From assembly GCA_963709155.1 (NCBI GenBank), contig CAVPVD010000001.1, positions 1-64,000 on the forward strand: 64,000 nt of DNA, written 5' to 3'. The notes beneath the pieces are model-generated. The model was not told the DNA's origin. It ran no database searches and saw only the letters and a list, made by a program, of their open reading frames with translations. This DNA comes from Bog-159 sp963709155. GTDB lineage: Bacteria; Acidobacteriota; Terriglobia; Bryobacterales; Bryobacteraceae. This document shows positions 45,668 to 53,452 of this stretch, piece by piece (positions within the stretch are counted from its first letter, which is position 1; each line of letters starts with the position of its first letter). A program made the position numbers and the translations under genes.

Positions 45668-46741
45668 TTACGGTACGTAGTCGCCGGACCACACATCCAC
45701 TTGCAGGTCCCCGCCCGTAGTACGGCTGGCGGTCACGCTGTAGAGCCCCGTCGAGAGCGGCGCGGCGGCCACCGCGGTGGCGTCTTCGTGCACCGCGCTG
45801 GCGCCCGCCGTGATTTGGGAGCCTTTATAGCCCCAGACCCCGGCATCCACGGCCCCGGTCGAATTGAACGACGCCGTGAAGATCTGGCTGCCGATCGTGC
45901 TCGCCGCGACCTGGCTCACCGCGCCGATGGTTTGGGAGGAGTGCCTCGTAATCGCCCCGGTCGTGGTGTTTAGTATCCAATCGATCACCTCCAGGTCTCC
46001 CGAGCCATTGCGCACCGGCGTCGCCACGTGGACGCCGTCCCATGACGTGATGTCCAGTTCGCTGACCTCCCCGGCGGTAGCCGTCGCCTGATGCGTCATC
46101 GCGCTCTCCGCGCCGACGGACCACGAGTCCAATTGCAGGTTGCCGGCCGCATTGCGCATGGCGGTCACAATCCAGCTCGGACTTACGGCGGCAACGGCGG
46201 GAATGGTGCCGGCCGCGCCGAAAGCAGATGCGACCGGGAGGAGCTCTTTGTTGGTGATGCTCCAAACGATCAGGGTTAGGGACCCGCCACTACTCGCAGC
46301 GGACAGGGCGCGGAGCGAATCCAGCTTCGTCATCCGTGCGGACGATGTATTGGCAAGGACCAGCAAATAGCTTTCGAACGCTACAGCTCCAGTGGGGCTT
46401 ACCGTCCAGGCAATCATTTGCGTCCCCTCTGAAGTAATGCCGGAAGTGATCACGCTGTTGGGCGTCAGCGCTACCGTGGACATGCCCGCATCACTGACCG
46501 CGACGGAAGTCGCGGAACCCTTCCGGACCAGGGCACTGCCCGTCGATTCCCATGTAATCAACTCCATGTCGCCCGCGCTGTTGCGTACTCCGGTCGCTAC
46601 CCAATTTGGCGACAGATTCGCAATGGAGACTTGGCTCACGGCGCCCGCCGAGGCTCCATATTGGTAAACCATAAAATTCTGTGCGGACGCCGAAGCCGCA
46701 GCCAGGCAGGCGACCATCAATCCAATCGTTTTGGTGTTCAT
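45668..46741 (-). CDS. secreted repeat protein, probable beta-propeller
   Basis: A 357-residue protein with a signal peptide (IGLMVACLAAASASAQ). The mature part consists of five to six repeats of about 55-60 residues with the pattern WVATGVRNSAGDMELITW, WIVTAMRNAAGNLQLDSW, HVATPVRNGSGDLEVIDW. It ends with VTASRTTGGDLQVDVW. The regular N-x-x-G-D-L-x-V-x-x-W motif suggests one blade or strand pair per repeat. No catalytic motif is visible and no family is recognised with confidence. It is the only large gene inside the segment bounded by the tRNA-Ser-like repeats. Confidence 0.65.
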   Translation of the reverse strand: MNTKTIGLMVACLAAASASAQNFMVYQYGASAGAVSQVSIANLSPNWVATGVRNSAGDMELITWESTGSALVRKGSATSVAVSDAGMSTVALTPNSVITSGITSEGTQMIAWTVSPTGAVAFESYLLVLANTSSARMTKLDSLRALSAASSGGSLTLIVWSITNKELLPVASAFGAAGTIPAVAAVSPSWIVTAMRNAAGNLQLDSWSVGAESAMTHQATATAGEVSELDITSWDGVHVATPVRNGSGDLEVIDWILNTTTGAITRHSSQTIGAVSQVAASTIGSQIFTASFNSTGAVDAGVWGYKGSQITAGASAVHEDATAVAAAPLSTGLYSVTASRTTGGDLQVDVWSGDYVP

Positions 46742-47078
46742 CGTTTGTGTTCATCCCTCAAACACACATGCGCAAAAGAAAAGGAGTTTGGCTAAAAAAA
46801 CTTTTGGGCCAAACCTCCGTACGAGGCCCTTGATGACTGGCCAGGGCTTGAGGCGTGTGGCGGGGATGGGCGAATCGGATCGCGGTGTCACCTCAGGGGG
46901 AGCCGGGGTCATCACCTCATCCGGCAGCGTGTGGTCCCAAACCTCTTCTGGCGCAGGGCGAAGGCTCCTCGCGATACCGGGTCCGAGTGGCGGACGATAC
47001 GCCCAGAGCGCCAGTTTTCCCGTGTTCGGACTTCGCGTTCGCCACCACGAATTCTGGACGAATCGTCTTCGGTATACC
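46742..47078. other. intergenic, no gene recognised
   Basis: This interval follows the PIN toxin gene and precedes, on the same strand, the secreted repeat protein; it should hold the latter's promoter. An A-rich tract lies at 46793-46801. Open frames here show no domain. Confidence 0.4.
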
Positions 47079-47459
47079 TTAGATAGTGAAGACAGCAACA
47101 TCGCGGCCAGAAGCCCTGACGAGCCGTTCTATGTCGTCTGGATCGCTTGTGAGAATCGCGGCTTTTTGCCGAAGGGCTGTTGTCACCACAACGGCGTCAA
47201 CGATATCCGACGTTTTGGTGATGCCTAGCAACCGGCCGGCGTCGTGGGCCTCGGTCTCGCCAAGAGGAACGACCACGCACCCAGTCAAGAAGCGCCGGAG
47301 TTGGGCTTGTTTTGGGGACCGGCTGACCTGAGCGACCACCGGCGCAGGAACCAATGGAACAACACCAAGTTCCAAACGGGCCTTGTGTTCAGCCCATGCC
47401 CGCCGCTCGTTTCTATCGGCGGCCACGAGAACGGCGGCATCATAGACGACGCTGTTCAT
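47079..47459 (-). CDS. PIN-domain toxin (VapC-like)
   Basis: A 126-residue PIN-domain protein. The first acidic residue lies in VVYDAAVLVAAD near the N-terminus. DIVDAVVVTTA and LTSDPDDIERL carry the later acidic residues of the Mg-dependent RNase site. VapC-like toxins cleave RNA, often tRNA. It overlaps the upstream small gene by ATGA (47456-47459), the usual translational coupling of antitoxin and toxin. The pair is controlled by a palindromic operator upstream of the antitoxin. Confidence 0.85.
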   Translation of the reverse strand: MNSVVYDAAVLVAADRNERRAWAEHKARLELGVVPLVPAPVVAQVSRSPKQAQLRRFLTGCVVVPLGETEAHDAGRLLGITKTSDIVDAVVVTTALRQKAAILTSDPDDIERLVRASGRDVAVFTI

Positions 47460-47728
47460 GCCGAACGCCGGGCCATCCGCGATGGTCGGAGCTGAGCGCG
47501 CACCCTGCGGCGAGCTTCATTCATCTCGTCTGTCGTCAAAGGCCCATGCTGCTTTTCCCACAGCGCGACCGCTGCCAAACCGGCCCGCCGCTGCAGTGCC
47601 TGGCGCGCCGCAGAGGTCATCCAGGCAGAGACGCTCACCCCGTCGCGGGCGGCCGCCGCAAGGATGTTTTCGTGAATGTCAGGGTCTATAGTGATGGCAA
47701 GCTTCGGTGACGGGTTGCCGCGCGGCAT
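47456..47728 (-). CDS. antitoxin partner of the PIN toxin
   Basis: A 90-residue protein. The N-terminus resembles a ribbon-helix-helix/CopG-type DNA-binding motif (KLAITIDPDIHENILAAAARDGVSVSAWMTSAARQAL). The C-terminal half is basic and helical (LTTDEMNEARRRVRAQL), as in toxin-binding tails. ATG at 47728 is chosen because it directly follows the operator and an AGGAT ribosome binding site; a longer frame extends upstream but would translate through the operator. It probably represses its own operon. Confidence 0.78.
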   Translation of the reverse strand: MPRGNPSPKLAITIDPDIHENILAAAARDGVSVSAWMTSAARQALQRRAGLAAVALWEKQHGPLTTDEMNEARRRVRAQLRPSRMARRSA

Positions 47729-47733
47729 ACAAA

Positions 47734-47755
47734 GTATCCTACCACAGTAGGATAC
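47734..47755. promoter_or_regulatory. palindromic operator of the PIN toxin-antitoxin operon
   Basis: A perfect 9-base inverted repeat, GTATCCTAC/GTAGGATAC, is separated by CACA. It ends 5 bases before the antitoxin start codon on the minus strand, and the inner arm includes the likely ribosome binding site. Antitoxin binding could therefore block transcription, and possibly translation initiation. The site is inferred from symmetry and position. Confidence 0.7.
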
Positions 47756-47758
47756 CAT

Positions 47759-48024
47759 GCTGAGGTCGGACCCATAGCCAGATGCGCCCTGAACCGTGGA
47801 GCGGCCAGCCAAATCGGACGCGCCTGGATCACGCGCCACTTGTACAAAGCTTGGATCGGCCGCACGGGTCTTATGTCGTCCCTGGGGAGTTGACGATTGG
47901 GACTCCACCGCTCGGTATGATGGAAAACAACAGCCCGTCGCTGCGGCATGAAGGGAACTGGCGGATAGAGAGCGACATTACGCCTTCTTTGCCCGACAGA
48001 ATCCGTAACTCATTTGTTCTAAAA
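47759..48024. other. intergenic, no gene recognised
   Basis: This stretch between the toxin-antitoxin operator and tRNA-Ser shows no recognisable gene. Its right end, directly beside the tRNA CCA, is where a tRNA-targeted insertion boundary would lie. Confidence 0.4.
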
Positions 48025-48114
48025 TGGCGGAGAGACAGGGATTCGAACCCTGGATAGAGTTTCCCCTATACACGCTTTCCAAGCGTGCGCCTTCAACCAC
48101 TCGGCCATCTCTCC
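48025..48114 (-). tRNA. tRNA-Ser (GGA)
   Basis: A class II tRNA with long variable arm is readable on the minus strand. It has acceptor GGAGAGA/TCTCTCC, anticodon stem CACGC/GCGTG with loop TTGGAAA (anticodon GGA) and a T arm with GGTTCGAATCC. Discriminator G is followed by an encoded CCA at 48025-48027. A near-copy of its 3' end lies at 45426-45447. Confidence 0.95.
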
Positions 48115-48173
48115 GTAGGGAACCGTCTGGTCTCCATCCAGAATAGCACGCGCGCGCCGGCGGATTCTGCGCT

Positions 48174-49721
48174 TTAGAAGAATCCCATCGCCTTGGTGCT
48201 ATAGCTGACCAGCACGTTCTTGGTCTGTTGATAGTGGTCCAGCATCTGCTTGTGGGTTTCGCGGCCGAAACCGGATTCTTTGTAGCCGCCGAAGGCGGCG
48301 CCGGCCGGATATACGTGGTAGCAATTTGTCCAGCAACGGCCGGCTTTGATCGCACGGCCGACGCGGTAGCAATTATTGATGTTGCGCGACCACACGCCCG
48401 CGCCCAACCCATAGACCGTGTCGTTGCCGATGGCGACGGCCTCGTCGAGCGTTTTGAATTTGGTTACCGAGAGCACCGGACCGAAGATCTCCTCCTGGAA
48501 GATACGCATCTTGTTGTGGCCGGAAAACACGGTCGGTTGTAGGAAGTAGCCCTTCCCAAGTTCTCCCTGCATTTCCGCGCGGGCGCCGCCGGTGAGGCAT
48601 TGCGCGCCTTCCTCCTTGCCGATGCGCATGTAGTTGAGGATCCCATTCATCTGGTCCTGAGATACTTGCGGCCCCATCATGGTGGCCGGGTCGAGCGGGT
48701 TGCCGACCCTGATCTTCTGTACGCGAGCGACGGCCCGTTCCATGAACCTGTCGTAGATGGATTCGTGCACGAGGGCCCGCGAAGGGCACGTGCAAACTTC
48801 GCCCTTATTGAAGCAATAGAGGGCGAAGCCTTCAAGTGCCTTGTCCAGGAAGTCGTCATCGTGGTCCATCACATCGGCGAAGAAGATGTTTGGCGATTTG
48901 CCGCCCAATTCCAGGGTTTGGGGAATGATCGGATTGGAGGCGTACTGCATGATCAGGCGGCCGGTGACGGTTTCGCCCGTGAAGGCGATCTTGGCGATGC
49001 GCTTGTTGGATGCCAGGGCCTTGCCGATCTCGCCGCCCGGGCCGGTGATCACGTTGAGCACGCCGGGGGGCAGGATGTCGTGCGTCAACTCCGCGAAGAT
49101 GGCGAGACTGAGCGGCGTATTGGATGCCGGCTTGATCACGACGCAGTTGCCCGCACCCAGGGCCGGCGCCAGTTTCCAGGCGGCCATCAGCAACGGGAAG
49201 TTCCAGGGGATGATCTGGCCCACCACGCCCAGTGGCTCCTTGAAGTGATACGCGATCGTATCTTCGTCGAGCTCGGTCGTGGCGCTTTCTTCGGCGCGGA
49301 TGCATGCGGCAAAATAGCGGAAATGGTCGATGGCAAGAGGCACATCGGCGTTGCGGGTTTCGCGGATGGGTTTGCCGTTGTCGATGGTTTCGGCGAGCGC
49401 CAGCAGTTCCAGGTTTTCCTGCATCCGGTCGGCGACGCGCAGCAGAATCGCGGCGCGCTCGGCGGCGGATGTGCGGCCCCAATGGTCCTTGGCGGCATGC
49501 GCCGCGTCGAGAGCCCGCTCCACGTCGTCGGGCGTGGATTTGGCAAATTCGCAAAGTGGATCGGTGTTGATCGGGCTGTGGCTGATGAAGTACCGGCCGT
49601 GTACCGGCGGTGTCCACCGGCCGCCGATGTAGTTGCCGTACCGGGAAGCGACGCCGGCCTTGTGGAGAGTGTCCAAAGCGTGTTGGACGTTGGTTTCTCT
49701 GGCGAGATCGATGGCTGCCAT
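48174..49721 (-). CDS. NAD-dependent aldehyde dehydrogenase (acetaldehyde/alcohol-oxidation type)
   Basis: A 515-residue class I/II aldehyde dehydrogenase. It has the cofactor-binding PWNFPLLMAAWKLAPALGAGN, the catalytic Glu region LELGGKSPNIFF and the nucleophile Cys in GEVCTCPSR. The YGNYIGGRW start and the FGGYKESGFGRE ending resemble ExaC/AldB-like acetaldehyde dehydrogenases. ATG at 49721 with AAAGGAG 6 bases upstream is chosen over longer starts. Oxidation of acetaldehyde or a similar aldehyde to the acid is expected. It is single and lies directly upstream of tRNA-Ser. Confidence 0.92.
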   Translation of the reverse strand: MAAIDLARETNVQHALDTLHKAGVASRYGNYIGGRWTPPVHGRYFISHSPINTDPLCEFAKSTPDDVERALDAAHAAKDHWGRTSAAERAAILLRVADRMQENLELLALAETIDNGKPIRETRNADVPLAIDHFRYFAACIRAEESATTELDEDTIAYHFKEPLGVVGQIIPWNFPLLMAAWKLAPALGAGNCVVIKPASNTPLSLAIFAELTHDILPPGVLNVITGPGGEIGKALASNKRIAKIAFTGETVTGRLIMQYASNPIIPQTLELGGKSPNIFFADVMDHDDDFLDKALEGFALYCFNKGEVCTCPSRALVHESIYDRFMERAVARVQKIRVGNPLDPATMMGPQVSQDQMNGILNYMRIGKEEGAQCLTGGARAEMQGELGKGYFLQPTVFSGHNKMRIFQEEIFGPVLSVTKFKTLDEAVAIGNDTVYGLGAGVWSRNINNCYRVGRAIKAGRCWTNCYHVYPAGAAFGGYKESGFGRETHKQMLDHYQQTKNVLVSYSTKAMGFF

Positions 49722-49820
49722 GGATTGCTCCTTTTCTTTCGTACGCGTGCGCGGTGCATCGCGCACAAGTTATTCAGACCTTATTGTCTGGCTATGTAGG
49801 ATCGCTGTCAATGGGCAGCG

Positions 49821-49920
49821 TGCGCATGGCGCGAAAACGGGACGCCGCGCTCGTCGTTGCGGGGAGTGACGGTCTGCTGCTTGATGACGGTGCGGTCACT
49901 GCGGACTTCGCCCCACCCGT
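49821..49920 (-). pseudogene. decayed duplicate of the 3' end of the mannonate-dehydratase-like gene
   Basis: The minus-strand frame at 49872-49920 reads GWGEVRSDRTVIKQ, against GWGEVRRSDGTVIKQ at the end of the intact gene. One codon is missing and the stop is lost. The 13-base block at 49821-49833 (TGCGCATGGCGCG) also matches the sequence just beyond the intact gene at 50539-50551, with 37 extra bases between. It is the left boundary of the segment containing the BrnT/BrnA pair. Confidence 0.7.
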
Positions 49921-49959
49921 TGCTTTACCGCCATTGAATACGAAACAATGGGTTCTAAA

Positions 49960-50259
49960 ATGGCCGTTCAATTTCAATTCGAATGGGATGAGGTCAAAGC
50001 GGCAGCAAACGCGCGAAAGCACGGGGTTTCCTTCGATCTCGCGCGTACAATATTTAACGATTCGCGTCTCGTCACTACGGCCGATATAGAGCACAGTCAA
50101 GAGGAGGACCGGTGGCTTTCGATTGGGTGTGCTAGCAATGGTATGATGCTTTCGGCCGTTTATCTCTGGCTGGAAGACGCCGGAACGGTTAGAGTCCGCA
50201 TAATCTCGGTCCGCAAAGCAACACAGACCGAAATCGTCCAGTATCGGGAGAATCTATGA
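49960..50259 (+). CDS. brnT: BrnT-family toxin
   Basis: A 99-residue RelE-like RNase toxin of the BrnT family. FEWDEVKAAANARKHGVSFDLARTIF is the family hallmark, with VRIISVRKATQTEIVQYREN at the end. The ATG at 49960 gives the usual N-terminus; 49948 is in frame. It overlaps the following antitoxin gene by ATGA at 50256-50259. BrnT genes precede their antitoxin, as here. The pair lies between two copies of a neighbouring gene's 3' end. Confidence 0.9.
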   Translation: MAVQFQFEWDEVKAAANARKHGVSFDLARTIFNDSRLVTTADIEHSQEEDRWLSIGCASNGMMLSAVYLWLEDAGTVRVRIISVRKATQTEIVQYRENL

Positions 50260-50489
50260 AAAATCAATCAATTGATGACGAGGGCATGCCCTTCGAAATC
50301 GACTTCAGTAAGGGCACTCGGGGCCTTCATCATATTCCGCCGGGCGCGAAAGTGCTGATGCCTGCATCGATCGAGCGAAGCGTTTGGGAATACTTCTCCG
50401 GAAAGGCCGAACAGCGGGGCGTAGAACTATCTGAACTCCTAACCGAGGTTCTGAGACGCGATATCGAGATCAACGAGGCACTGAAGTAG
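50256..50489 (+). CDS. brnA: BrnA-like antitoxin
   Basis: A 77-residue partner of BrnT. The C-terminal half is a ribbon-helix-helix-like segment (MPASIERSVWEYFSGKAEQ, then VELSELLTEVLRRDIE), which would dimerise and bind the promoter. The N-terminal part (FEIDFSKGTRGLHHIPPG) would contact the toxin. It is translationally coupled to brnT by the ATGA overlap. Autoregulation is expected from the family, but no clear operator was identified. Confidence 0.8.
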   Translation: MKNQSIDDEGMPFEIDFSKGTRGLHHIPPGAKVLMPASIERSVWEYFSGKAEQRGVELSELLTEVLRRDIEINEALK

Positions 50490-50552
50490 CCTGGTCTCTA
50501 TCAAGGCGGCCTGCCTGTATGGGATAGGTACGACCCGTTGCGCATGGCGCGT

Positions 50553-51884
50553 CTACTGCTTGATGACCGTGCCGTCACTGCGGCGGACTTCGCCCCACCC
50601 GCCGTCGAGCCGCTTGCGCTCGCCCGACTCGAAGCTGCCGTAGGGATACTTGGCCGCCAGTTTCTCGTCCACTTCGATGCCCCAGCCGGGGGTATCGTTC
50701 GCGTATAAGTAACCGTTCTTCATCACCGGGCAGGCGTGGAAGACTTCCTGCACGCGATCGTTGAAGGCCGAGTATTCCTGGATGCCGAAGTTGTAGCAGA
50801 TCAGGTCGAGGGTCACGTTGGCGGCGTGCCCGATTGGCGAGACATCGCCGGGGCCGTGCCAGGCCGTCTTCACGCCGTGGATCTCGGCCATGGCGGCGAT
50901 TTTCCGCACTGGGGTCAAGCCGCCGGCCTGCGTCACGTGGATGCGGATGTAATCGATCAGGCGTCCGGTGATCAGCGGGGTCCATTCGTGCGGGCTGTTG
51001 AAAAGCTCGCCCATGGCGATGGGCGTGGCGCATTGCCCGCGGATCTGTCGGAAGTATTCGATATCTTCCGGAGATAGCGGATCTTCCATGAAGAACATCT
51101 TGAAGCGCTCGGCGTCTTTCAGGAATTGCACGGCCTGGTTGGGCGAGACGCGCTCATGCACGTCGTGCAGCAATTCGACTTCATCCCCAAGCTGCTTGCG
51201 GCACTCTTCGAACAGCTTCAGAGCGCGGCGGATGTAGTAAGCCGGCTCGAAAACCGGACCGTCGTGCAATGCGCCGATGGACGCATCGCCGCGGGCGGCG
51301 CCATAGCCTGCCATGCCGGGCACGCCCACCTGCACACGCACGTGGCGAAAGCCCTGGTCCATGAACTTGCGGGCCTGGTCGATAGTCTGCTGGATCTCGG
51401 CGCCGGCGGCATGCGTGTAGCAAGCGGCGGCTTCGCGGCACTTGCCGCCCAGAAGTTCGTAAACCGGCATGCCCGCCTGGCGTCCCTTAATATCCCAGAG
51501 CGCCTGATCGACGCCGCTGATGGCGTTGTTCAACACCGGGCCATTGCGCCAATAAGAGCTGTCGTAGCAGGATTGCCAGATATCCTCGATGCGATCGGCG
51601 CGTTTGCCGATGAGGAATGGGCGAAGGTACCGCTCGACGGCGGCGTTCACCAGTTCGGCGCGCTGCGTGAAAGTGGCGCAGCCGTAGCCGTAGAGACCAT
51701 CCTGATCGGTTGAGATCTTGACCACTGATAGCCGCACTCCCGCGGGCGCGGTGGCGATTACGGTAACGTCTTTAATAATTGGCGCTGGCAAGCCACGGAG
51801 GGCAGTCTGGGCGCGGGCAGGCAGCACGGCGGCGGAGCCCGAAGCGGCCAGACTAACGAGGAAACCGCGGCGATCGATGGCCAT
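50553..51884 (-). CDS. enolase-superfamily dehydratase, RspA/mannonate-dehydratase type
   Basis: A 443-residue protein with a twin-arginine-like leader (DRRGFLVSLAASGSAAV). Its enolase-superfamily barrel carries the ManD-type set: HDVHERVSP (Asp and His), FMEDPLSP (Glu), MGELFNSP (Glu) and WHGPGDVSPIGH (His). These are metal ligands and the catalytic dyad of D-mannonate/sugar-acid dehydratases. Export of such an enzyme is unusual. It starts 3 bases after the ccmD stop, so it may be transcribed as the tail of the ccm operon. Its 3' end is duplicated at 49821-49920. Confidence 0.85.
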   Translation of the reverse strand: MAIDRRGFLVSLAASGSAAVLPARAQTALRGLPAPIIKDVTVIATAPAGVRLSVVKISTDQDGLYGYGCATFTQRAELVNAAVERYLRPFLIGKRADRIEDIWQSCYDSSYWRNGPVLNNAISGVDQALWDIKGRQAGMPVYELLGGKCREAAACYTHAAGAEIQQTIDQARKFMDQGFRHVRVQVGVPGMAGYGAARGDASIGALHDGPVFEPAYYIRRALKLFEECRKQLGDEVELLHDVHERVSPNQAVQFLKDAERFKMFFMEDPLSPEDIEYFRQIRGQCATPIAMGELFNSPHEWTPLITGRLIDYIRIHVTQAGGLTPVRKIAAMAEIHGVKTAWHGPGDVSPIGHAANVTLDLICYNFGIQEYSAFNDRVQEVFHACPVMKNGYLYANDTPGWGIEVDEKLAAKYPYGSFESGERKRLDGGWGEVRRSDGTVIKQ

Positions 51885-51887
51885 GGC

Positions 51888-52043
51888 TCACTTGTGTTCC
51901 CTGTCGTCCAGCAGGCCCCTCAGGCCCCTGAGCTGCTCGGTGATCTTGCGCTCGCGCGAAACCAGCGAGAGCACGTAGACAACCAGTATCAGCCAGGCGG
52001 CCAGGAAGCCGTAAAACATGAATGTGAAATTGCGTATGTCCAT
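51888..52043 (-). CDS. ccmD: CcmD-like haem exporter subunit
   Basis: A 51-residue protein from the ATG at 52041-52043, with GGAG 6 bases upstream. It has one transmembrane helix (MFYGFLAAWLILVVYVLSLV) followed by a charged, helical cytoplasmic tail (SRERKITEQLRGL). Size, topology and position directly after ccmC fit CcmD, which holds CcmC and helps release holo-CcmE from the CcmABC complex. CcmD sequences are poorly conserved, so the call relies on context. Confidence 0.8.
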   Translation of the reverse strand: MDIRNFTFMFYGFLAAWLILVVYVLSLVSRERKITEQLRGLRGLLDDREHK

Positions 52044-52058
52044 TTTGTCTCCATTACG

Positions 52059-52736
52059 CTAGACCGCGTGGGCGTAGCGGCGTATAGAATCGATTTCGCG
52101 CTGCACTTCCTCCTGGCGAAGGCGGATGAGCGAAAGCACCACGGCCAGCAGAATGAGCGCGATGAGGTTGAGCACGGCCGTCAGGCGCATCGCCGGATCG
52201 ATGCTGCCGCCGCCCCAGAACACGGGCTGGGGATGCTGGGTGCGCCACCACTTGATCGAGAAGACGACGATGGGAACGTCGACGAAAGCGAAGATATTGA
52301 AGACCGCCGAAATGCGCGCACGCGAGGTGGGCTCTTCGATGGCGCGGCGCAGCATCAGGTATCCGGCGTAGAGCAGCCAGCAGACCAGCGCGGAAGTGAG
52401 GCGCGCGTCCCAGGTCCACCAGATGCCCCAGATAATGCGTCCCCAGATGGAGCCGGTAACCAGATTGGCGGCCAGAAAGGCGAGGCCCACTTCGGTGACC
52501 GCGACCGAGATGGCATCGTATTTCAGGTTCTTGGTGAGCAGGTACCCGATGCTGGTAATGCAGGTGACGCACGCGCACAGCAGGGCGGTGATGGCCGCGG
52601 GCACGTGAAAGAAGATGATGCGGTAGATCATTCCCTGCGAAGCTTCGTCGGGAAGCTGCATGAAGATCGAGTACAGATCGCGGGCCAGCAGAACCGCCGC
52701 GATTACCCCGAGGCCGTAGATTAGCTTTTCGCGCAT
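52059..52736 (-). CDS. ccmC: haem exporter CcmC
   Basis: A 225-residue integral membrane protein with six helices. It carries the tryptophan-rich haem-handling motif WGIWWTWDARLTS in the periplasmic loop, and a His in FFHVPAAI. CcmC attaches haem to CcmE. The ATG at 52736 is chosen because GGGAG lies 6 bases upstream; a GTG at 52751 is in frame. It lies between ccmB and ccmD, with ccmA ahead, in the conserved ccmABCD order. Confidence 0.92.
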   Translation of the reverse strand: MREKLIYGLGVIAAVLLARDLYSIFMQLPDEASQGMIYRIIFFHVPAAITALLCACVTCITSIGYLLTKNLKYDAISVAVTEVGLAFLAANLVTGSIWGRIIWGIWWTWDARLTSALVCWLLYAGYLMLRRAIEEPTSRARISAVFNIFAFVDVPIVVFSIKWWRTQHPQPVFWGGGSIDPAMRLTAVLNLIALILLAVVLSLIRLRQEEVQREIDSIRRYAHAV

Positions 52737-52771
52737 AAAGAACTCCCGCACAGGCGCCAGGCCCGTGCCAC

Positions 52772-53452
52772 TTACCCTACCAGGACGGTCTCCAGCAGAA
52801 CCAGAGACAGGGCCGTAAAGATCACGTCGAAAGCTACCAGCAGGCGTAGCCAGACCTCGTTTTCTCCGCCCAGCGGTTTGCCGGCAATCAATTGCATGGT
52901 CAACTGCATGGCGCTCATCAGGGCCGGGATCATCATGGGATAAACCAGCAGCGGCGCCATCAATTCACGCAGCCGGATATTGACGGTCAGCGCGCTGAAA
53001 ATGGTCCCAATCACCGTGAGGCCCCAGGTACCCAGCGCCAACACCAACAACAACGACCAGATCTGGCTGGTCCAGTGGACATTATAGAAGATACCGAAGA
53101 CAGGCAACGAAACCAGCTCCACCGAAATCACCAGCATGAAGTTGGCGAGCGCTTTGCCCATGAATAGCGCGGCGCCGGAGATGGGCGCAGCGACCAGGGC
53201 GTCCAGGCAATCGTTTGGCACTTCGCGCGCGAAGCTGCGGTTCAGGACCAGGGTGCCGGCGAAGGCGAAGACGATCCACAAAAGGCCGCCGGACATTTCG
53301 CGGGTCTGGTCTTCGAGGGGATCGAAAGCGAAACTGAACAGGACCAGGATGACCAGCGCGAAGGCCAGGGAAGCGTTGATGGCTTCTTTGGTGCGGAGTT
53401 CCGCGCGCAAGTCCTTGCGGGCGATGACCCAGGTTTGGCGGAAGAAATCCAT
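52772..53452 (-). CDS. ccmB: haem exporter CcmB
   Basis: A 226-residue membrane protein with six helices. It begins MDFFRQTWVIARKDLRAELR and carries FAREVPNDCLDALVAAPISG and LLVYPMMIPALM, all typical of CcmB, the ABC-2-type permease subunit of the haem-release complex. Its start codon overlaps the ccmA stop by ATGA (about 53451-53454), so the two subunits are translationally coupled. Confidence 0.92.
   Translation of the reverse strand: MDFFRQTWVIARKDLRAELRTKEAINASLAFALVILVLFSFAFDPLEDQTREMSGGLLWIVFAFAGTLVLNRSFAREVPNDCLDALVAAPISGAALFMGKALANFMLVISVELVSLPVFGIFYNVHWTSQIWSLLLVLALGTWGLTVIGTIFSALTVNIRLRELMAPLLVYPMMIPALMSAMQLTMQLIAGKPLGGENEVWLRLLVAFDVIFTALSLVLLETVLVG

Noticed and set aside
46751..47101. 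A 116-codon minus-strand frame between the PIN toxin and the secreted repeat protein
   Set aside because: No domain, no ribosome binding site and it overlaps the expected promoter region; composition resembles noncoding sequence.
48600..49799. A 399-codon plus-strand frame opposite the aldehyde dehydrogenase
   Set aside because: It is the complement of an obvious aldehyde dehydrogenase with complete motifs; its own translation has no recognisable domain.
52749..52772. Short inverted repeat between ccmB and ccmC as a third palindromic element A
   Set aside because: Only a few bases resemble the element's arms and neither hairpin module is complete.
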